Origin: an uncultured Actinomycetes bacterium
Lineage (GTDB): Bacteria; Actinomycetota; Actinomycetes; S36-B12; CAIYMF01
Reading direction: 5' to 3'
Assembly: GCA_903918645.1 (NCBI GenBank)
Contig: CAIXFH010000127.1
Location: 1 to 52,192, forward strand
DNA: 52,192 bases
Shown here: positions 36,591 through 46,265 of the stretch, piece by piece
How the letters are laid out: the number at the start of each line of letters is the position of its first letter
Position numbering within the stretch: position 1 is the first letter of the stretch
Notes under the pieces: generated by a model
What the model saw: the letters and a program-made list of their open reading frames with translations, nothing else
Database searches by the model: none
What the model was told of the DNA's origin: nothing
Position numbers and translations under genes: made by a program

Positions 36591-39077
36591 ATGGCCCGCC
36601 GTACGACCACCCCGACCCCGGACGTTCCCGAGCGCATCATCGATATCGACGTCGCCGACGAGATGCGTGGGTCGTTCCTTGAGTACGCGTACTCCGTCAT
36701 CTATTCGCGGGCCCTCCCTGACGCTCGGGATGGCCTCAAGCCGGTTCAACGTCGCATTCTGTTTCAGATGGCCGAGATGGGTCTTCGCCCCGATCGAGCG
36801 CACGTGAAGAGCGCCCGAGTTGTCGGCGATGTCATGGGCAAATTGCACCCACACGGTGATTCGGCCATCTACGACGCCTTAGTTCGCATGGCTCAACCAT
36901 TCGCCCTTCGCCTTCCACTGGTGGACGGACACGGCAACTTCGGTTCGCTCGACGATGGTCCTGCAGCGATGCGCTATACGGAATGCCGCTCCGCGCTGAG
37001 CGCCCAACTCATGACCGATTCCCTCGACGAGGACGTCGTGGACTTCGCGCCGAACTATGACGGCCGCGAGACCGAGCCGGTGGTACTGCCAGCCGCGATC
37101 CCCAACCTCCTCGTCAATGGCGCCACCGGTATCGCTGTGGGTATGGCCACCAACATTCCGCCGCACAATCTCGTCGAGGTGATCGCGGCCGCACGCCATC
37201 TGCTGATGCACCCCAAAGCAACTCTCGACGATTTGATGCGCTTCATCCCGGGGCCAGATCTGCCCGCCGGCGGGCGAATCATCGGTCTCGACGGGATCCG
37301 CGAGGCCTACGAGACCGGCCGTGGCTCGTTCCGCATCAGAGCCACAACCACCATCGAGAACGTCACACCGCGGCGCAAGGGAATCATCGTCAGCGAACTC
37401 CCCTACCTCGTCGGTCCGGAGAAGGTGATAGCGAAGATCAAGGAGGCTGTTGAGTCCAAGAAGCTCACCGGCATCGCTGATGTCATCGATCTCACGGACA
37501 TGGAGTCCGGACTTCGGCTCGTGATCGAGATCAAGAATGGCTTCCACCCCGAAGCCGTCCTTGAGCAGTTGTACGCGCTGACTCCGATGGAAGACTCGTT
37601 CGGCATCAACGCCGTCTCGCTGGTCGAGGGCCAACCTCGAACCCTTGGTCTGCGCGAGATGCTGCAGGTGTTTGTCGATCACCGTATCGACGTCGTTCGA
37701 CGCCGCTCGGCCTACCGTCGTCGCAAGGCTGAAGAGCGTTTGCACCTCGTGCAGGGGCTCATCGTTGCCATCACCGACATTGACGAGGTCATCGCCGTCA
37801 TCAGGTCATCCGACGATGCAGCGACGGCGAAAGTTCGGCTCACCCAGGTATTCGATCTAAGTGAGATCCAAGCCGCTTACATCTTGGAAATGCCACTGCG
37901 ACGACTCACTCGATTCAGCCGCCTCGAGCTCGAAGCAGAGCGCGACGAGTTGTTGGCCAAGATCACTGCACTCGCAGAAATCCTTGACGACGACAAGCGG
38001 CTGCGCGGAGTCGTCGGCGACGAACTCTCCGAGGTGTCGCGTCTACACGGAACGCCCCGAAGAACCGTTCTGCTCGAGGCTGTTACGGCACCGATGTCGT
38101 CGTCAGTGCCCCTCGAAGTGACCGATGACCCATGTGTAGTGCTGATGTCGAGTACCGGGTTAGTCGCTCGCACCGCCGACAATCGTGATCTCGCCGCTGA
38201 TGGTGAACGCGGTGCGCATGACGTCGTTGTCAGTGCCGTACGTGCTACTGCTAGAGGCTCTATCGGCGTTGTCACCAGCGCAGGGCGCGTGATGCGCGTC
38301 CCTGTCGTCGAACTCCCAGCGCTTCCACCTACCCATGGCGCACCGACCATCGCCGGTGGCGTACCGCTTTCGGCTCTGGTCGAACTCGATCGCGGTGAAG
38401 TACCCGTGGGCCTATGCGCCATCACCGCAGATGGCCATGGCATCGCCCTAGGTACCTCATCTGGCGTGGTTAAACGCGTGGCGCCTGATACCCCCAGCTC
38501 TGCCGACTCGTGGTCCATCATCAGGCTAGAAGATGGCGACCGCGTCGTTGGCGCGGTTGAGCTCACCACCGGCAATGAAGAGCTTGTGTTCATCACCAGC
38601 GACGCACAGCTTCTCCGATTCGACGCCTCATCCGTACGGCCTCAAGGACGGCCCGCCGGCGGCATGGCGGGAGTCAGGCTTGGCGACCGCGCCCGAGTGG
38701 TGTTCTTCGGAGCAATCGACCCCACACGCGACAACGTGGTCGTCACCGCGGCAGGTACCAGCGGTGCACTGCCTGGCACCTCTGGAACCACGGTGAAGGT
38801 CACCCCCCTTGGCGAGTTCCCAGGCAAGGGTCGGGCCACCGGCGGTGTGCGGGCACAACGATTCCTCAAGGGCGAAGACGTTCTCGCACTGGGCTGGGTC
38901 GGTCCGGCCCCCGCACGTGCCGCTACACCCCAAGGCGCCCCCGCCAACTTGCCGCCGATCGATCCGCGACGTGATGCGTCCGGGTTGCCCACCTCTAAAA
39001 CCGTTGCGGCTGTGGGCGGTCCGATCATCGTGAGCGGATCCGCGAATGCACATGCCGAGCCCGGAGACCTGTCGTGA
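36591..39077 (+). CDS. parC: DNA topoisomerase IV subunit A (ParC-type)
   Basis: Breaks and rejoins DNA to decatenate chromosomes; works with a ParE subunit not in this window. The 828-residue protein has the winged-helix/tower core with [17 protein letters not shown], the quinolone-region segment [20 protein letters not shown] (about 79-98), the catalytic tyrosine Tyr129 in AMRYTECR, and a C-terminal beta-pinwheel with degenerate repeats. The absence of a clear GyrA box and the [10 protein letters not shown] start fit the second type IIA subunit of actinobacteria (Streptomyces ParC) better than GyrA. GGGAG upstream supports the ATG. The stop overlaps the next start as GTGA. Confidence 0.9.
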   Translation: MARRTTTPTPDVPERIIDIDVADEMRGSFLEYAYSVIYSRALPDARDGLKPVQRRILFQMAEMGLRPDRAHVKSARVVGDVMGKLHPHGDSAIYDALVRMAQPFALRLPLVDGHGNFGSLDDGPAAMRYTECRSALSAQLMTDSLDEDVVDFAPNYDGRETEPVVLPAAIPNLLVNGATGIAVGMATNIPPHNLVEVIAAARHLLMHPKATLDDLMRFIPGPDLPAGGRIIGLDGIREAYETGRGSFRIRATTTIENVTPRRKGIIVSELPYLVGPEKVIAKIKEAVESKKLTGIADVIDLTDMESGLRLVIEIKNGFHPEAVLEQLYALTPMEDSFGINAVSLVEGQPRTLGLREMLQVFVDHRIDVVRRRSAYRRRKAEERLHLVQGLIVAITDIDEVIAVIRSSDDAATAKVRLTQVFDLSEIQAAYILEMPLRRLTRFSRLELEAERDELLAKITALAEILDDDKRLRGVVGDELSEVSRLHGTPRRTVLLEAVTAPMSSSVPLEVTDDPCVVLMSSTGLVARTADNRDLAADGERGAHDVVVSAVRATARGSIGVVTSAGRVMRVPVVELPALPPTHGAPTIAGGVPLSALVELDRGEVPVGLCAITADGHGIALGTSSGVVKRVAPDTPSSADSWSIIRLEDGDRVVGAVELTTGNEELVFITSDAQLLRFDASSVRPQGRPAGGMAGVRLGDRARVVFFGAIDPTRDNVVVTAAGTSGALPGTSGTTVKVTPLGEFPGKGRATGGVRAQRFLKGEDVLALGWVGPAPARAATPQGAPANLPPIDPRRDASGLPTSKTVAAVGGPIIVSGSANAHAEPGDLS

Positions 39078-40054
39078 ATCCTGATCCGCAGAGTTGCTCA
39101 GCGCTCACTCGCGCTGTCGACGAACCACTCGCTGGCACCGCGCCAAGGGCGCGCGCCTGGCTCGTCCTCGAGCAGTCCGGCCCCTTCGGCTTCGACGCGC
39201 TGACCCACTCGCATCTGCCGGCCGAGGTCCGCCTGTCGATCGCGGCTGCAGGCAAAGCCACCGGTACCAATGTCATTCTCGCCCGCTCACTCGGTCACCA
39301 CGCCGATACCCACACCAGCCCCACAAGCCGGCGCTTCTGGTTCGCACATACCTCGCCCGGCGGGGTGCGCATGCGCACTGGCATCGTTGACGACGCCGAG
39401 CTCACCCGCTCCGACCTCGGCGCCTTGTTGACTGCCGCAGCGTCGGGCCAACTCCCCCCTTGGGGTAAACGAACCGACGAACCACTCATGCTCATCTGCA
39501 CGAACTCCAAGCGCGACGTCTGCTGCGCCCTTGCCGGACGTCCACTTGCCAGCGCACTCGCGGCGGATCCAGAGACGGCAGCCGCAGTTCTCGAGGTCAG
39601 CCATCTAGGGGGGCACCGCTTCGCACCGACCGTGCTGGTGTTGCCTCATGGTTATGTCTACGGCCAACTCGACATCGACTCAGCGCGCGCAGTGCTCGAG
39701 CAGGCTCGCAGCGGCCGCATTGCGTCCCTGCCAAACGTACGAGGCCGGTCCTCGCTTGCTGGCGCAGCGCAGGTTGCCGAACTAGCAGTGCGAGCCTCCT
39801 TCGGTATCCACGCGCTAGAGGGCTTGGACGTACTTCGTCGTCGCGAGGGTCGTGCGGTTCCGATCGAGCTTCGCTGGGACGGCAATGACGATGTCGCGGA
39901 CGTGGAGGTGAGGCACAACGACGGGCGCGCCTGGGCTGTTCATCTGGGCCGCGAGGCCCTAGGCCAGCCACGACCAGAATCTTGTGGCAAGCAAGCAGTG
40001 CAGGCCTTTGCGTGGTCGGCGGTTGAACCTGTCGAGTTGGCACGTTGGGCCTGA
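39074..40054 (+). CDS. Sucrase/ferredoxin-like (thioredoxin-like [2Fe-2S]) protein
   Basis: A 326-residue protein of the Suc_Fer-like family, a predicted thioredoxin-like [2Fe-2S] redox protein. The ligand region [18 protein letters not shown] (near 140-157) and the [21 protein letters not shown] block (near 177-197) are the family hallmarks. The N-terminal part is a diverged Cys-poor lobe and the C-terminal 90 residues are unassigned. GTG start overlaps the parC stop, so it is coupled to parC although no functional link is known. Electron donor and acceptor are unknown. Confidence 0.87.
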   Translation: MNPDPQSCSALTRAVDEPLAGTAPRARAWLVLEQSGPFGFDALTHSHLPAEVRLSIAAAGKATGTNVILARSLGHHADTHTSPTSRRFWFAHTSPGGVRMRTGIVDDAELTRSDLGALLTAAASGQLPPWGKRTDEPLMLICTNSKRDVCCALAGRPLASALAADPETAAAVLEVSHLGGHRFAPTVLVLPHGYVYGQLDIDSARAVLEQARSGRIASLPNVRGRSSLAGAAQVAELAVRASFGIHALEGLDVLRRREGRAVPIELRWDGNDDVADVEVRHNDGRAWAVHLGREALGQPRPESCGKQAVQAFAWSAVEPVELARWA

Positions 40055-40102
40055 CACCGGGGCCAGCACGGCGTACCAGTCACTACTTAGTAGGTTGAGG
40101 AC

Positions 40103-40636
40103 ATGACCAATTCCTTCGGGGCCAGCGGCCGGTTTCCCACCGATGTTTTTGCCGATGCGATCGCTGGTAATGCATCATTCGTCGAAAGTTTTGTCGGCAC
40201 CACCCTGGGTGGTCGTGCAGCCAAGGGTCTCGCGCTCGTGACGTGCATGGATTCGCGCATCGAGCCATTGCCGCTGTTGGGCATGGGCGTTGGCGATGTG
40301 AAGATCCTGCGTAACGCAGGGGCTCGGGTCACCGATGACGTCCTGCGGACCTTGGTGCTCGCCACCTATTTGCTCGGCGTCGATCGGGTGCTGGTGATGC
40401 CGCACACCGATTGCAAGATGGCCAGCACAACTGAGGCCAACATCCACAAGACGATCTTCGATGACTACGGGGTCGACACTCGTTCCGAAGAATTTCGTAC
40501 GGTTGAAGACCAAGAGGTTGCGCTGGTCTATGACGTCACGCGCATCCGCGCATTCCCGCTTCTGCCCGAGAATCTCACTGTTGCTGGCGCGATCTACGAC
40601 GTGATGTCAGGCGCGATCCTGCCTCGCGATATCTAA
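40103..40636 (+). CDS. Beta-class carbonic anhydrase
   Basis: Zinc enzyme interconverting CO2 and bicarbonate. The 177-residue protein contains the metal and catalytic residues in LVTCMDSRIEP (Cys48, Asp50, Arg52) and MPHTDCKM (His and Cys near 110-113), with LRNAGARVTDDV between them. Length and motif spacing fit the short beta-class enzymes of actinobacteria such as M. tuberculosis Rv1284. A TTGAGGAC sequence precedes the ATG. It is convergent with the fprA-like gene. Confidence 0.92.
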   Translation: MTNSFGASGRFPTDVFADAIAGNASFVESFVGTTLGGRAAKGLALVTCMDSRIEPLPLLGMGVGDVKILRNAGARVTDDVLRTLVLATYLLGVDRVLVMPHTDCKMASTTEANIHKTIFDDYGVDTRSEEFRTVEDQEVALVYDVTRIRAFPLLPENLTVAGAIYDVMSGAILPRDI

Positions 40637-40653
40637 CCCCGGGCCGGGCAGCC

Positions 40654-41994
40654 TTACTCGACGCCAGACGCGGCGGCGCGAAGCGAGTCATGCTCATGGA
40701 TCGTGGTGCGATCGCGCCCTTGTGCTTGGCCCAACGCTCTCTCGGCCGCGTCGACCGCCTGCCAGCCATCGATATGGATCGGGGTTATCCCCCGCTCTAG
40801 CAGCAGCGCGAAGACTCCGTCACCCCCGCGCGGGGCGATATCCACTCGATCGGCTAGGAGCGAGGCGACGGTTGCGCCCGCATCCTTCTTGTTGGTACCG
40901 ATGATTCCGGTGGGGCCACGCTTGATCCAGCCGGCAACATACAGACCCGGAATCGGTACGCCATCCTCGCCCAGCACACGTCCATCGGCATTGGGAACGA
41001 CATGGCGCGAAGCGTCGAAAGGCACTCCCGCCAGCGGCATCCCGCGATATCCAACCGAGCGCACGATGAGTTGCGCCTCGATTTCGTAGGTCTCGCCGGT
41101 ACCGCGAGCCGCGCCTGATTCGTCGAGAGCGGTGCGCTCGACCACCACACCGCTCACTCGGTCGGTGCCGGTGATCTCGGCCGGCCGTGAGTGGAAGTGC
41201 AGGTGGATGTGCCTGTTGCCTTCGGCCGGCTCGTTGTCGATCCAGCCGCGCATGACCTCAACGTTGCGCGCTACAACACGATCCGACTCCATGAGCCCTA
41301 CGACTACCGGCTCGAGTTCGAAGTCAGCAGGTTCGACCACGACATCGATGCCATCGATCTCGCCGAGCTCGCGCAGTTCCTTGGTTGTCCAGGTGGCCTG
41401 CGCCGGACTGCGTCGACCCAAGACGTGAACATCGCGAATGCCTGACGACTCAAGGATGTCGAGTACGTGCTGCGGCATGTCCGTACGTTCGAGTCGATCG
41501 GCAGGCGCGGTGAGCACCCGGGTCACGTCGACAGACACATTGCCAACTCCTACGACCACAACCGAAGTCGCGGCCGACAGCGCGGATTCGACTGCCGCAC
41601 GATCGGCGTCGGGATGACCGCAGTACCACGCGACCAGATCGGTTGCCGCAAGACTTCCCGGCAGGTCTTCCCCGGGGATTTGCAGCAGACGATCGCGCGA
41701 GGCGCCGTAGGTCAGAACAACGCCGTCGTATGCGGCGAGAAGCTCATCGACCGAAACGTCGCGGCCCACCTCAACACCGGCCAACAGCCGAACATTGGGC
41801 TCGAGCAATACCTTCTCGAGCGTGCCTCGAACTGACCGAATCGAATAGTGATCAGGGGCAACCCCATAGCGAACCAAGCCGAACGGCACAGGCAACCGCT
41901 CAATCACATCGACGTGGTGTCCCGCCGAGTTGAGCGCGTCGGTCGCGTACAAGCCTGACGGGCCAGCGCCAACGATGGCGATGCGCAAGGTCAC
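40654..41994 (-). CDS. fprA: Ferredoxin-NADP reductase, FprA/adrenodoxin reductase type
   Basis: Transfers electrons between NADPH and a ferredoxin. The 446-residue protein has the FAD motif AIVGAGPSGLYATDAL (about 5-20), the NADP motif VVVGVGNVSVDVTRVL (about 144-160) and the C-terminal AGWIKRGPTGIIGTNKKDA block of the adrenodoxin reductase family. It lies 59 bases downstream of the HAD gene and on the same strand as the Rieske oxygenase gene, so it could feed electrons to that oxygenase through a small carrier; this is inference. Start is GTG at 41994. Confidence 0.92.
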   Translation of the reverse strand: MTLRIAIVGAGPSGLYATDALNSAGHHVDVIERLPVPFGLVRYGVAPDHYSIRSVRGTLEKVLLEPNVRLLAGVEVGRDVSVDELLAAYDGVVLTYGASRDRLLQIPGEDLPGSLAATDLVAWYCGHPDADRAAVESALSAATSVVVVGVGNVSVDVTRVLTAPADRLERTDMPQHVLDILESSGIRDVHVLGRRSPAQATWTTKELRELGEIDGIDVVVEPADFELEPVVVGLMESDRVVARNVEVMRGWIDNEPAEGNRHIHLHFHSRPAEITGTDRVSGVVVERTALDESGAARGTGETYEIEAQLIVRSVGYRGMPLAGVPFDASRHVVPNADGRVLGEDGVPIPGLYVAGWIKRGPTGIIGTNKKDAGATVASLLADRVDIAPRGGDGVFALLLERGITPIHIDGWQAVDAAERALGQAQGRDRTTIHEHDSLRAAASGVE

Positions 41995-42021
41995 GAGGTC
42001 ATCCGTTCATGGTGATCGAAA

Positions 42022-42045
42022 TATCGGCAGCGAGGTATCGGCAGC
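42022..42045. repeat. Short direct repeat upstream of fprA
   Basis: TATCGGCAGC occurs at 42022-42031 and again at 42036-42045 (14-base period) in the short gap between the HAD gene and fprA. It may be chance or a regulator half-site pair. Confidence 0.4.
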
Positions 42046-42053
42046 AACGTGCG

Positions 42054-42698
42054 CTAGCCAACAAGCCCAAGTATCTGACGAACAGCGGCGTACGACTCGA
42101 CCGGGTGCAGAACGTCGAACCACACCGTGTTCATACCCACCGTTTCTGCCCCAGCAATGTTCAGCGGCTGGTCGTCCAGGAACAGGCACTCACCTGCCGA
42201 AAGTTCAAGCCGCTCGAGCAAGAGCAGGTAAATCTCGGGATGCGGCTTGAGGACATGCTCAACCGATCCGTCAACCAAAACATCAACCTGGTCAAGCACT
42301 CTCATGCGCGCGACCCAGGCATCACCGTGGAAGGCACGCATGTCGTTAGTGAGGACAGCGATGCGGAAACCAGCCGCACGGGCATCAGCGATCAGTCGCA
42401 GAGCCTCAGGACGAACGAGCAACTCCTCATCGATGTCGAACAGCACATCCATGAGCGCCTTGAACGTGGGTTTTGCTCCGGTGAGTTCGGCGAAGTGATC
42501 TGCCTTGCGCTGCCAATAGGCGCGCTCGGTAATCTCAAATGCCTGCATCGCTTGCCAGTCGGCGTCGGATTCAGGATCGAACGGGCCGGTCCAGTTCAAC
42601 GCGCCTGGGGCAAGGCCCGCACGCTCCTCTCCAGCACGGAGCAGTTCAAAGGGAGTCTTGAGAACTGGGCCGCCGAAATCGAGCACCAATGCCTGCAT
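42054..42698 (-). CDS. HAD-superfamily (subfamily IA) hydrolase
   Basis: A 214-residue predicted phosphatase or dehalogenase-like hydrolase. Motif I is VLDFGGPVL (nucleophile Asp7; the usual second Asp is Gly, as in many DFGG-type members), motif II the Thr of VLTND, motif III the Lys of HVLKPHPEIY and motif IV FLDDQPLN. A helical cap lies between motifs I and II (about 15-95). It starts 9 bases after the four-cysteine gene in the Rieske operon. HAD phosphatases also accompany phenylphosphate carboxylases, so it could act on a phosphorylated aromatic or remove a dead-end phosphate ester; the substrate is unknown. Confidence 0.87.
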   Translation of the reverse strand: MQALVLDFGGPVLKTPFELLRAGEERAGLAPGALNWTGPFDPESDADWQAMQAFEITERAYWQRKADHFAELTGAKPTFKALMDVLFDIDEELLVRPEALRLIADARAAGFRIAVLTNDMRAFHGDAWVARMRVLDQVDVLVDGSVEHVLKPHPEIYLLLLERLELSAGECLFLDDQPLNIAGAETVGMNTVWFDVLHPVESYAAVRQILGLVG

Positions 42699-42707
42699 GA
42701 AACGAAC

Positions 42708-42965
42708 TCAGTGCTCCTGTTCGAAAATGATGGCTCGTTCGACGTGAATGACGTTGCCAGTCCATGAGCACGAACCGCACCAGGAGAAGAAGATCCGATC
42801 GTCGGCGAGCCAGTACTCAGTCACAATCCCCAGATCGAAACTCGCCCCGCAACTCGGGCAGAACCCAGGCTTGTCGAGCAAGTGCCGCTCAGCGTCTGGC
42901 GCGAACCATTCGCTGGGTGGCGGCAACTTGTGCGGGTCAAGAGGCAACAGCCGAGGATCAACCAT
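42708..42965 (-). CDS. Small four-cysteine (zinc-ribbon or rubredoxin-like) protein
   Basis: An 85-residue protein not recognised by function. Two metal knuckles, CPSCG (Cys36, Cys39) and CGSCSW (Cys63, Cys66), are separated by 23 residues rich in aromatic amino acids (EYWLADDRIFFSW), so it binds either zinc or a single iron. The N-terminal 30 residues are Pro-rich. Its ATG lies only 3 bases after the Rieske gene stop with GGAG just upstream, so it is tightly coupled to the oxygenase. An electron-carrier or oxygenase-assembly role is possible but unproven. Confidence 0.75.
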   Translation of the reverse strand: MVDPRLLPLDPHKLPPPSEWFAPDAERHLLDKPGFCPSCGASFDLGIVTEYWLADDRIFFSWCGSCSWTGNVIHVERAIIFEQEH

Positions 42966-42968
42966 TGA

Positions 42969-44224
42969 TTAGCTCCCGCTAGCCGCACGCTCGCGTGCGA
43001 TCGCTGCCGTGCGGTGCAGGTGTAGAAGTTCTTCCTTCAGCGGGCTGTAGCGCATGGAGCCACCTGTGATCCACTGATCGGTAAAGGCAGTTCCCGCGCC
43101 GAACTTGTCTCGCTCGCACGGCAGGTGAATGACCTCATGGTCTTCGCGAATGGTTCCGATCGGATCCTCGCCATTGGCCACCTTGCGCATGTTCTCCTTG
43201 AACATTTTGCGCAGCATCGCAACACCGGCATCACTTCGCCCTAGGTGCTCAAGGGATCTATCGACGATCGGGCCCTGGCTAACCCAAGCCATGACGTCCT
43301 GGCCCTCAACGTAATCGGTGATGAATTCACCGTTGGCGTCCTTGTAGGGGAATTCGTAGAACACCGGCCGATCTTGCGGCTCCCATACCCCTGCCTCAGG
43401 GTGGTGCAACGTGTAGAAGAGCTTCCAGGTGGTGGTGTCATCGATCGGCACCCGAATCTGCATCTGATCGATCCACTGCCCGCCTACTCTCATGTAGAAC
43501 GGGAAAACGAGAGGGTGACCGATTGCCCAATCGTCGTCAGCCTCGCTGTGGCCTTCCAGTACGCGTCGCTTGATGATGCCCCATTCAAATTCATCGAATG
43601 CGGTCTTCATGTGCTTCTTCTGGAACGACTTCGGCGCTTCGAAACCCTGGGTCTGGCCCAAGAAGTTGAAGTAGAACCCATGTAGCCACTCAACGTGATG
43701 CGGGTCTACGGAGTTCTCCATGATCTGCAGCCAGTTGCACTCCAACGTGGCGTAACCGACCTCACGTACACCGTCGAGAACGAACACGTCGAAGCGTGGC
43801 AACTTTGGTGCCGGGCTCGGTCCGACATAGACCCACACCATTCCACCCATGGTCTCCGCAACACCAGCCTTGGCCTTGACTCGATTGCGAAAATTCTCGT
43901 TGTCAGCCTCAGCGGGCTGTTCGATGCACTGACCATCGACATCAAAACGCCAACCGTGGTAGCCACATCGGATGCCATCCTCGTGCACGACTCCATAAGT
44001 CAGCGAGGCACGACGGTGTGGGCAGTGCTCACCGATGATGCCGTACTTACCCGAAGGCATCTGTACAGAGTCCAGTCCTCACTGAGCAGCCGAACCGTCT
44101 TGCTGGGCTTGCGGTCAAAGTCCTGCTCGAACGCGATGGGGTACCAATAGCGGCGCAGCAACTCGCCCATGGGCGTTCCTGGCCCAACCTGGGTTAGCTC
44201 TTCGTTCTGCTCGATGGTCAGCAT
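42969..44224 (-). CDS. Rieske non-heme iron ring-hydroxylating oxygenase, alpha subunit, interrupted by an apparent frameshift
   Basis: Predicted oxygenase of the phthalate/vanillate type that hydroxylates an aromatic ring. The start (MLTIEQNEELTQVGPGTP, ATG at 44224 with GAAGGGG upstream) and residues up to WTLYR lie in one frame; from about 44060 the protein continues in another frame as MPSGKYGIIGEHCPHRR. One missing base (an A in TACAGATG) would restore a 418-residue protein. The Rieske ligands (EHCPHR and CGYHGW) and the mononuclear iron site (DPHHVEWLH) are intact after the shift. The total length of 1256 nt is one base short of a whole frame. It is either a real disruption or an assembly error; internal start at 44060 would lack the N-terminal 55 residues. 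Confidence 0.85.
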
Positions 44225-44288
44225 GGTGGTTCCCCTTCTCGTTCGAAGCCTTGCCCTACATAGTCTCTCAGGAACTGGTCCTGAAGGT

Positions 44289-44324
44289 GCCGTTGCCGGA
44301 AAGCTGAAACTCTCCGGCAACGGC
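44289..44324 (-). terminator. Hairpin with 12-bp stem between the dikinase and Rieske genes
   Basis: GCCGTTGCCGGA (44289-44300) and TCCGGCAACGGC (44313-44324) form a perfect 12-bp stem with a 12-nt loop, in the 156-base gap after the dikinase stop. No T-run follows. It may terminate or attenuate the upstream operon, or stabilise the 3' end of a processed message. Confidence 0.6.
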
Positions 44325-44380
44325 GGCCATGATCTTCACCTGCGTCTACTTGGGTCTTTCCGAGGCCGATGGCCGCGGAT

Positions 44381-46198
44381 CTAGTCGTCGAGCAGCGTGA
44401 CCGTTCCGTTGGATCCATCGACTCGGATCCGCTGGCCTGTCCGGATACTGCTCGTCGCAAACCCGGTACCAGTCACAGCGGGCAAGCCGTACTCGCGACA
44501 CACGATGGCCGCGTGGCTCATCATTCCGCCAGTGTCAGTGACCGTGGCTCCGATCTTGCCGAAGATCGGAGCCCAGCTTGGCGCAGTCAACGGAGCGACG
44601 AGGATTTCACCGTCCTGGATCTCATTGATCTGATCTGCAGAGAAGATCACGCGTGCCGGACCTTCAGCCACGCCAGGCGATGCCGCGAAGCCCTTAATCG
44701 CACCGCCGCTGTCGCCGGGCCCGCCACCAAGCCAGGCATTCACCGAGTCAGAGGTAATGCCCCAGAGCATGACTGTGAACGGCTCGGTGACAACCTCTGG
44801 CGGGACACCCAAAGCTGGCAACGGCTTGACGGTCTTCAGCGCAGTAACGATGCGCTTGCGCTCTGCCACCTTCGCGGGCCAGTACTTCGGCCCACGTGCG
44901 GGGGCAGGAGTGGCCCACGCTGCATATAGATCCCACAGCGCGTCGGGAATCTCGTTGCGCTTGAGGTAGAAAATGTCGTTGGGCTCGGTGAGGAAACCCT
45001 GCTCAACGAAGATCTCGCCAAGAGTGCGCATCTTGCGCCAGATGACCGAGTGGCTCCAGTGCTCAACATAGAAGTTGTGGTTCTCAACGTAGGGGAACAC
45101 GGTGCGGGCCAGGCCAAGCTTGCCCTGGAATGCCTCGCGGTCCTCATCACTGGTGAGCAGTTCCATGTACTCGTTAACGATGCGGTCTCGTTCTGCCCGG
45201 ACGGCCTCAATCGGACGAGCGAGGTCACCACCGTCGTTGAGCATGTTGATGTAGTTGCGGATGAAGTCGAACGGGATCTCGACGTTCTCAATCCAGATCT
45301 TGTCGGTGTGATAGAAGCCAGATCCATTCGAGAAGTTGAACCACGGCTCGGCCGATTCCTGGAATGACGCGATCCAGGAATTGCCAGCATCAGTCGACTT
45401 GAGCACTGCGCACGTTGCCTCGACATCTCCCGCAGCAAACGCCTCACTTACCCCAGAGTCCCTGGCCAAGCGCGCCAGACGCTTGAGTTCGTCGTCGGGG
45501 CGGAATAGGTCAACATCAACGCCCGCAACCATTTTCGCGATCGCAAGATCAGGGATGTTAGGGAACACCTGCTTGCAGAAGCCGAAGTAGTCAAGGTAGG
45601 CCGCATAGCCCAGGTTGAGGAACTCGAAGTGGTACTGCCACAACTTCAGCGAGAGGCTGAGCAAGCGTGAGTAGGCGTCGATTAGGTCATAGCCCGAGCC
45701 CACCCCACGGCCCGATTCCACAACATCTTCGAAACTCTCGACATCAGGTAGCGCAGCGATCTTCAATGACTCGAGTTCGCCCACGAGGTCACGGATCTTG
45801 ACCATCCACTTGCCGTAGAGGTCATCCCAGTTCATGAAGTAGAAGCCTGCTCGCTTCATGAACTCTTCGACGCGAGCGCCGATTTCTGCCTCAGGCGCAG
45901 GTACCGGGGTCAGATAGGCGTATCCGTTGAGAATGCGGTAGTCGATCCCGTTTGCCGGTGGTACCAGCAGGTGTCGGGTGTTGTACTGCGAGAGCGATGC
46001 GATCGCGTACTCGAACAGCGTTGCGTCCCATGGTGTGAGCACCTGGGGCCAGTGCACGCCGTCCTGGAACCAGAACATTGAATCTTCGTACTCGCGTCGA
46101 TCCTCACTGAAGATCGACGAATACCCGTAGAGCTCCTGCCATCCCTCTGCGCCCTCAGGAACGGGGACGTCAAACGGGCTGGGAAAACGGTCAGCCAT
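44381..46198 (-). CDS. Phosphohistidine/substrate subunit of a split dikinase (PpsA-like, PEP-utilizing)
   Basis: A 605-residue protein whose last 110 residues form the PEP-utilizing swivel domain with GGMMSHAAIVCREYGLPAV and the phosphorylatable His562. The N-terminal 450 residues are helical and aromatic-rich (for example MFWFQDGVHWPQVLTPW) and presumably hold the acceptor site. There is no C-terminal PEP/pyruvate-binding barrel. Size and order match the 70-kDa PpsA subunit of Thauera phenylphosphate synthase, which transfers phosphate from a histidine to phenol; related pairs phosphorylate acetovanillone (Hpe, Acv systems). ATG at 46198 is chosen for AAGGAG 7 bases upstream. The partner ATP-binding subunit is encoded 67 bases upstream. 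The exact phenolic substrate is unknown. Confidence 0.88.
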   Translation of the reverse strand: MADRFPSPFDVPVPEGAEGWQELYGYSSIFSEDRREYEDSMFWFQDGVHWPQVLTPWDATLFEYAIASLSQYNTRHLLVPPANGIDYRILNGYAYLTPVPAPEAEIGARVEEFMKRAGFYFMNWDDLYGKWMVKIRDLVGELESLKIAALPDVESFEDVVESGRGVGSGYDLIDAYSRLLSLSLKLWQYHFEFLNLGYAAYLDYFGFCKQVFPNIPDLAIAKMVAGVDVDLFRPDDELKRLARLARDSGVSEAFAAGDVEATCAVLKSTDAGNSWIASFQESAEPWFNFSNGSGFYHTDKIWIENVEIPFDFIRNYINMLNDGGDLARPIEAVRAERDRIVNEYMELLTSDEDREAFQGKLGLARTVFPYVENHNFYVEHWSHSVIWRKMRTLGEIFVEQGFLTEPNDIFYLKRNEIPDALWDLYAAWATPAPARGPKYWPAKVAERKRIVTALKTVKPLPALGVPPEVVTEPFTVMLWGITSDSVNAWLGGGPGDSGGAIKGFAASPGVAEGPARVIFSADQINEIQDGEILVAPLTAPSWAPIFGKIGATVTDTGGMMSHAAIVCREYGLPAVTGTGFATSSIRTGQRIRVDGSNGTVTLLDD

Positions 46199-46265
46199 CT
46201 GTGCTCCTTCTCGAACCGCCATTGCTCACGTGGAACGCCGCCGCCACGGTGTGACGGCTTCGGGA

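Noticed and set aside
35789-36682. 297-codon frame opposite the GNAT domain and parC start
   Set aside because: Overlaps two well supported genes and has no recognisable motifs.
36879-37745. 288-codon frame antisense to parC
   Set aside because: parC is certain in the other strand (catalytic Tyr and quinolone-region motif); this is a mirror frame.
42009-42767. 252-codon frame antisense to the HAD gene
   Set aside because: The HAD frame shows all four motifs; the antisense frame shows none.
44055-44066. Programmed ribosomal frameshift in the Rieske gene
   Set aside because: No slippery heptamer and no adjacent pseudoknot-like structure; Rieske oxygenases are not known to use frameshifting. 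A deletion or sequencing error is simpler.
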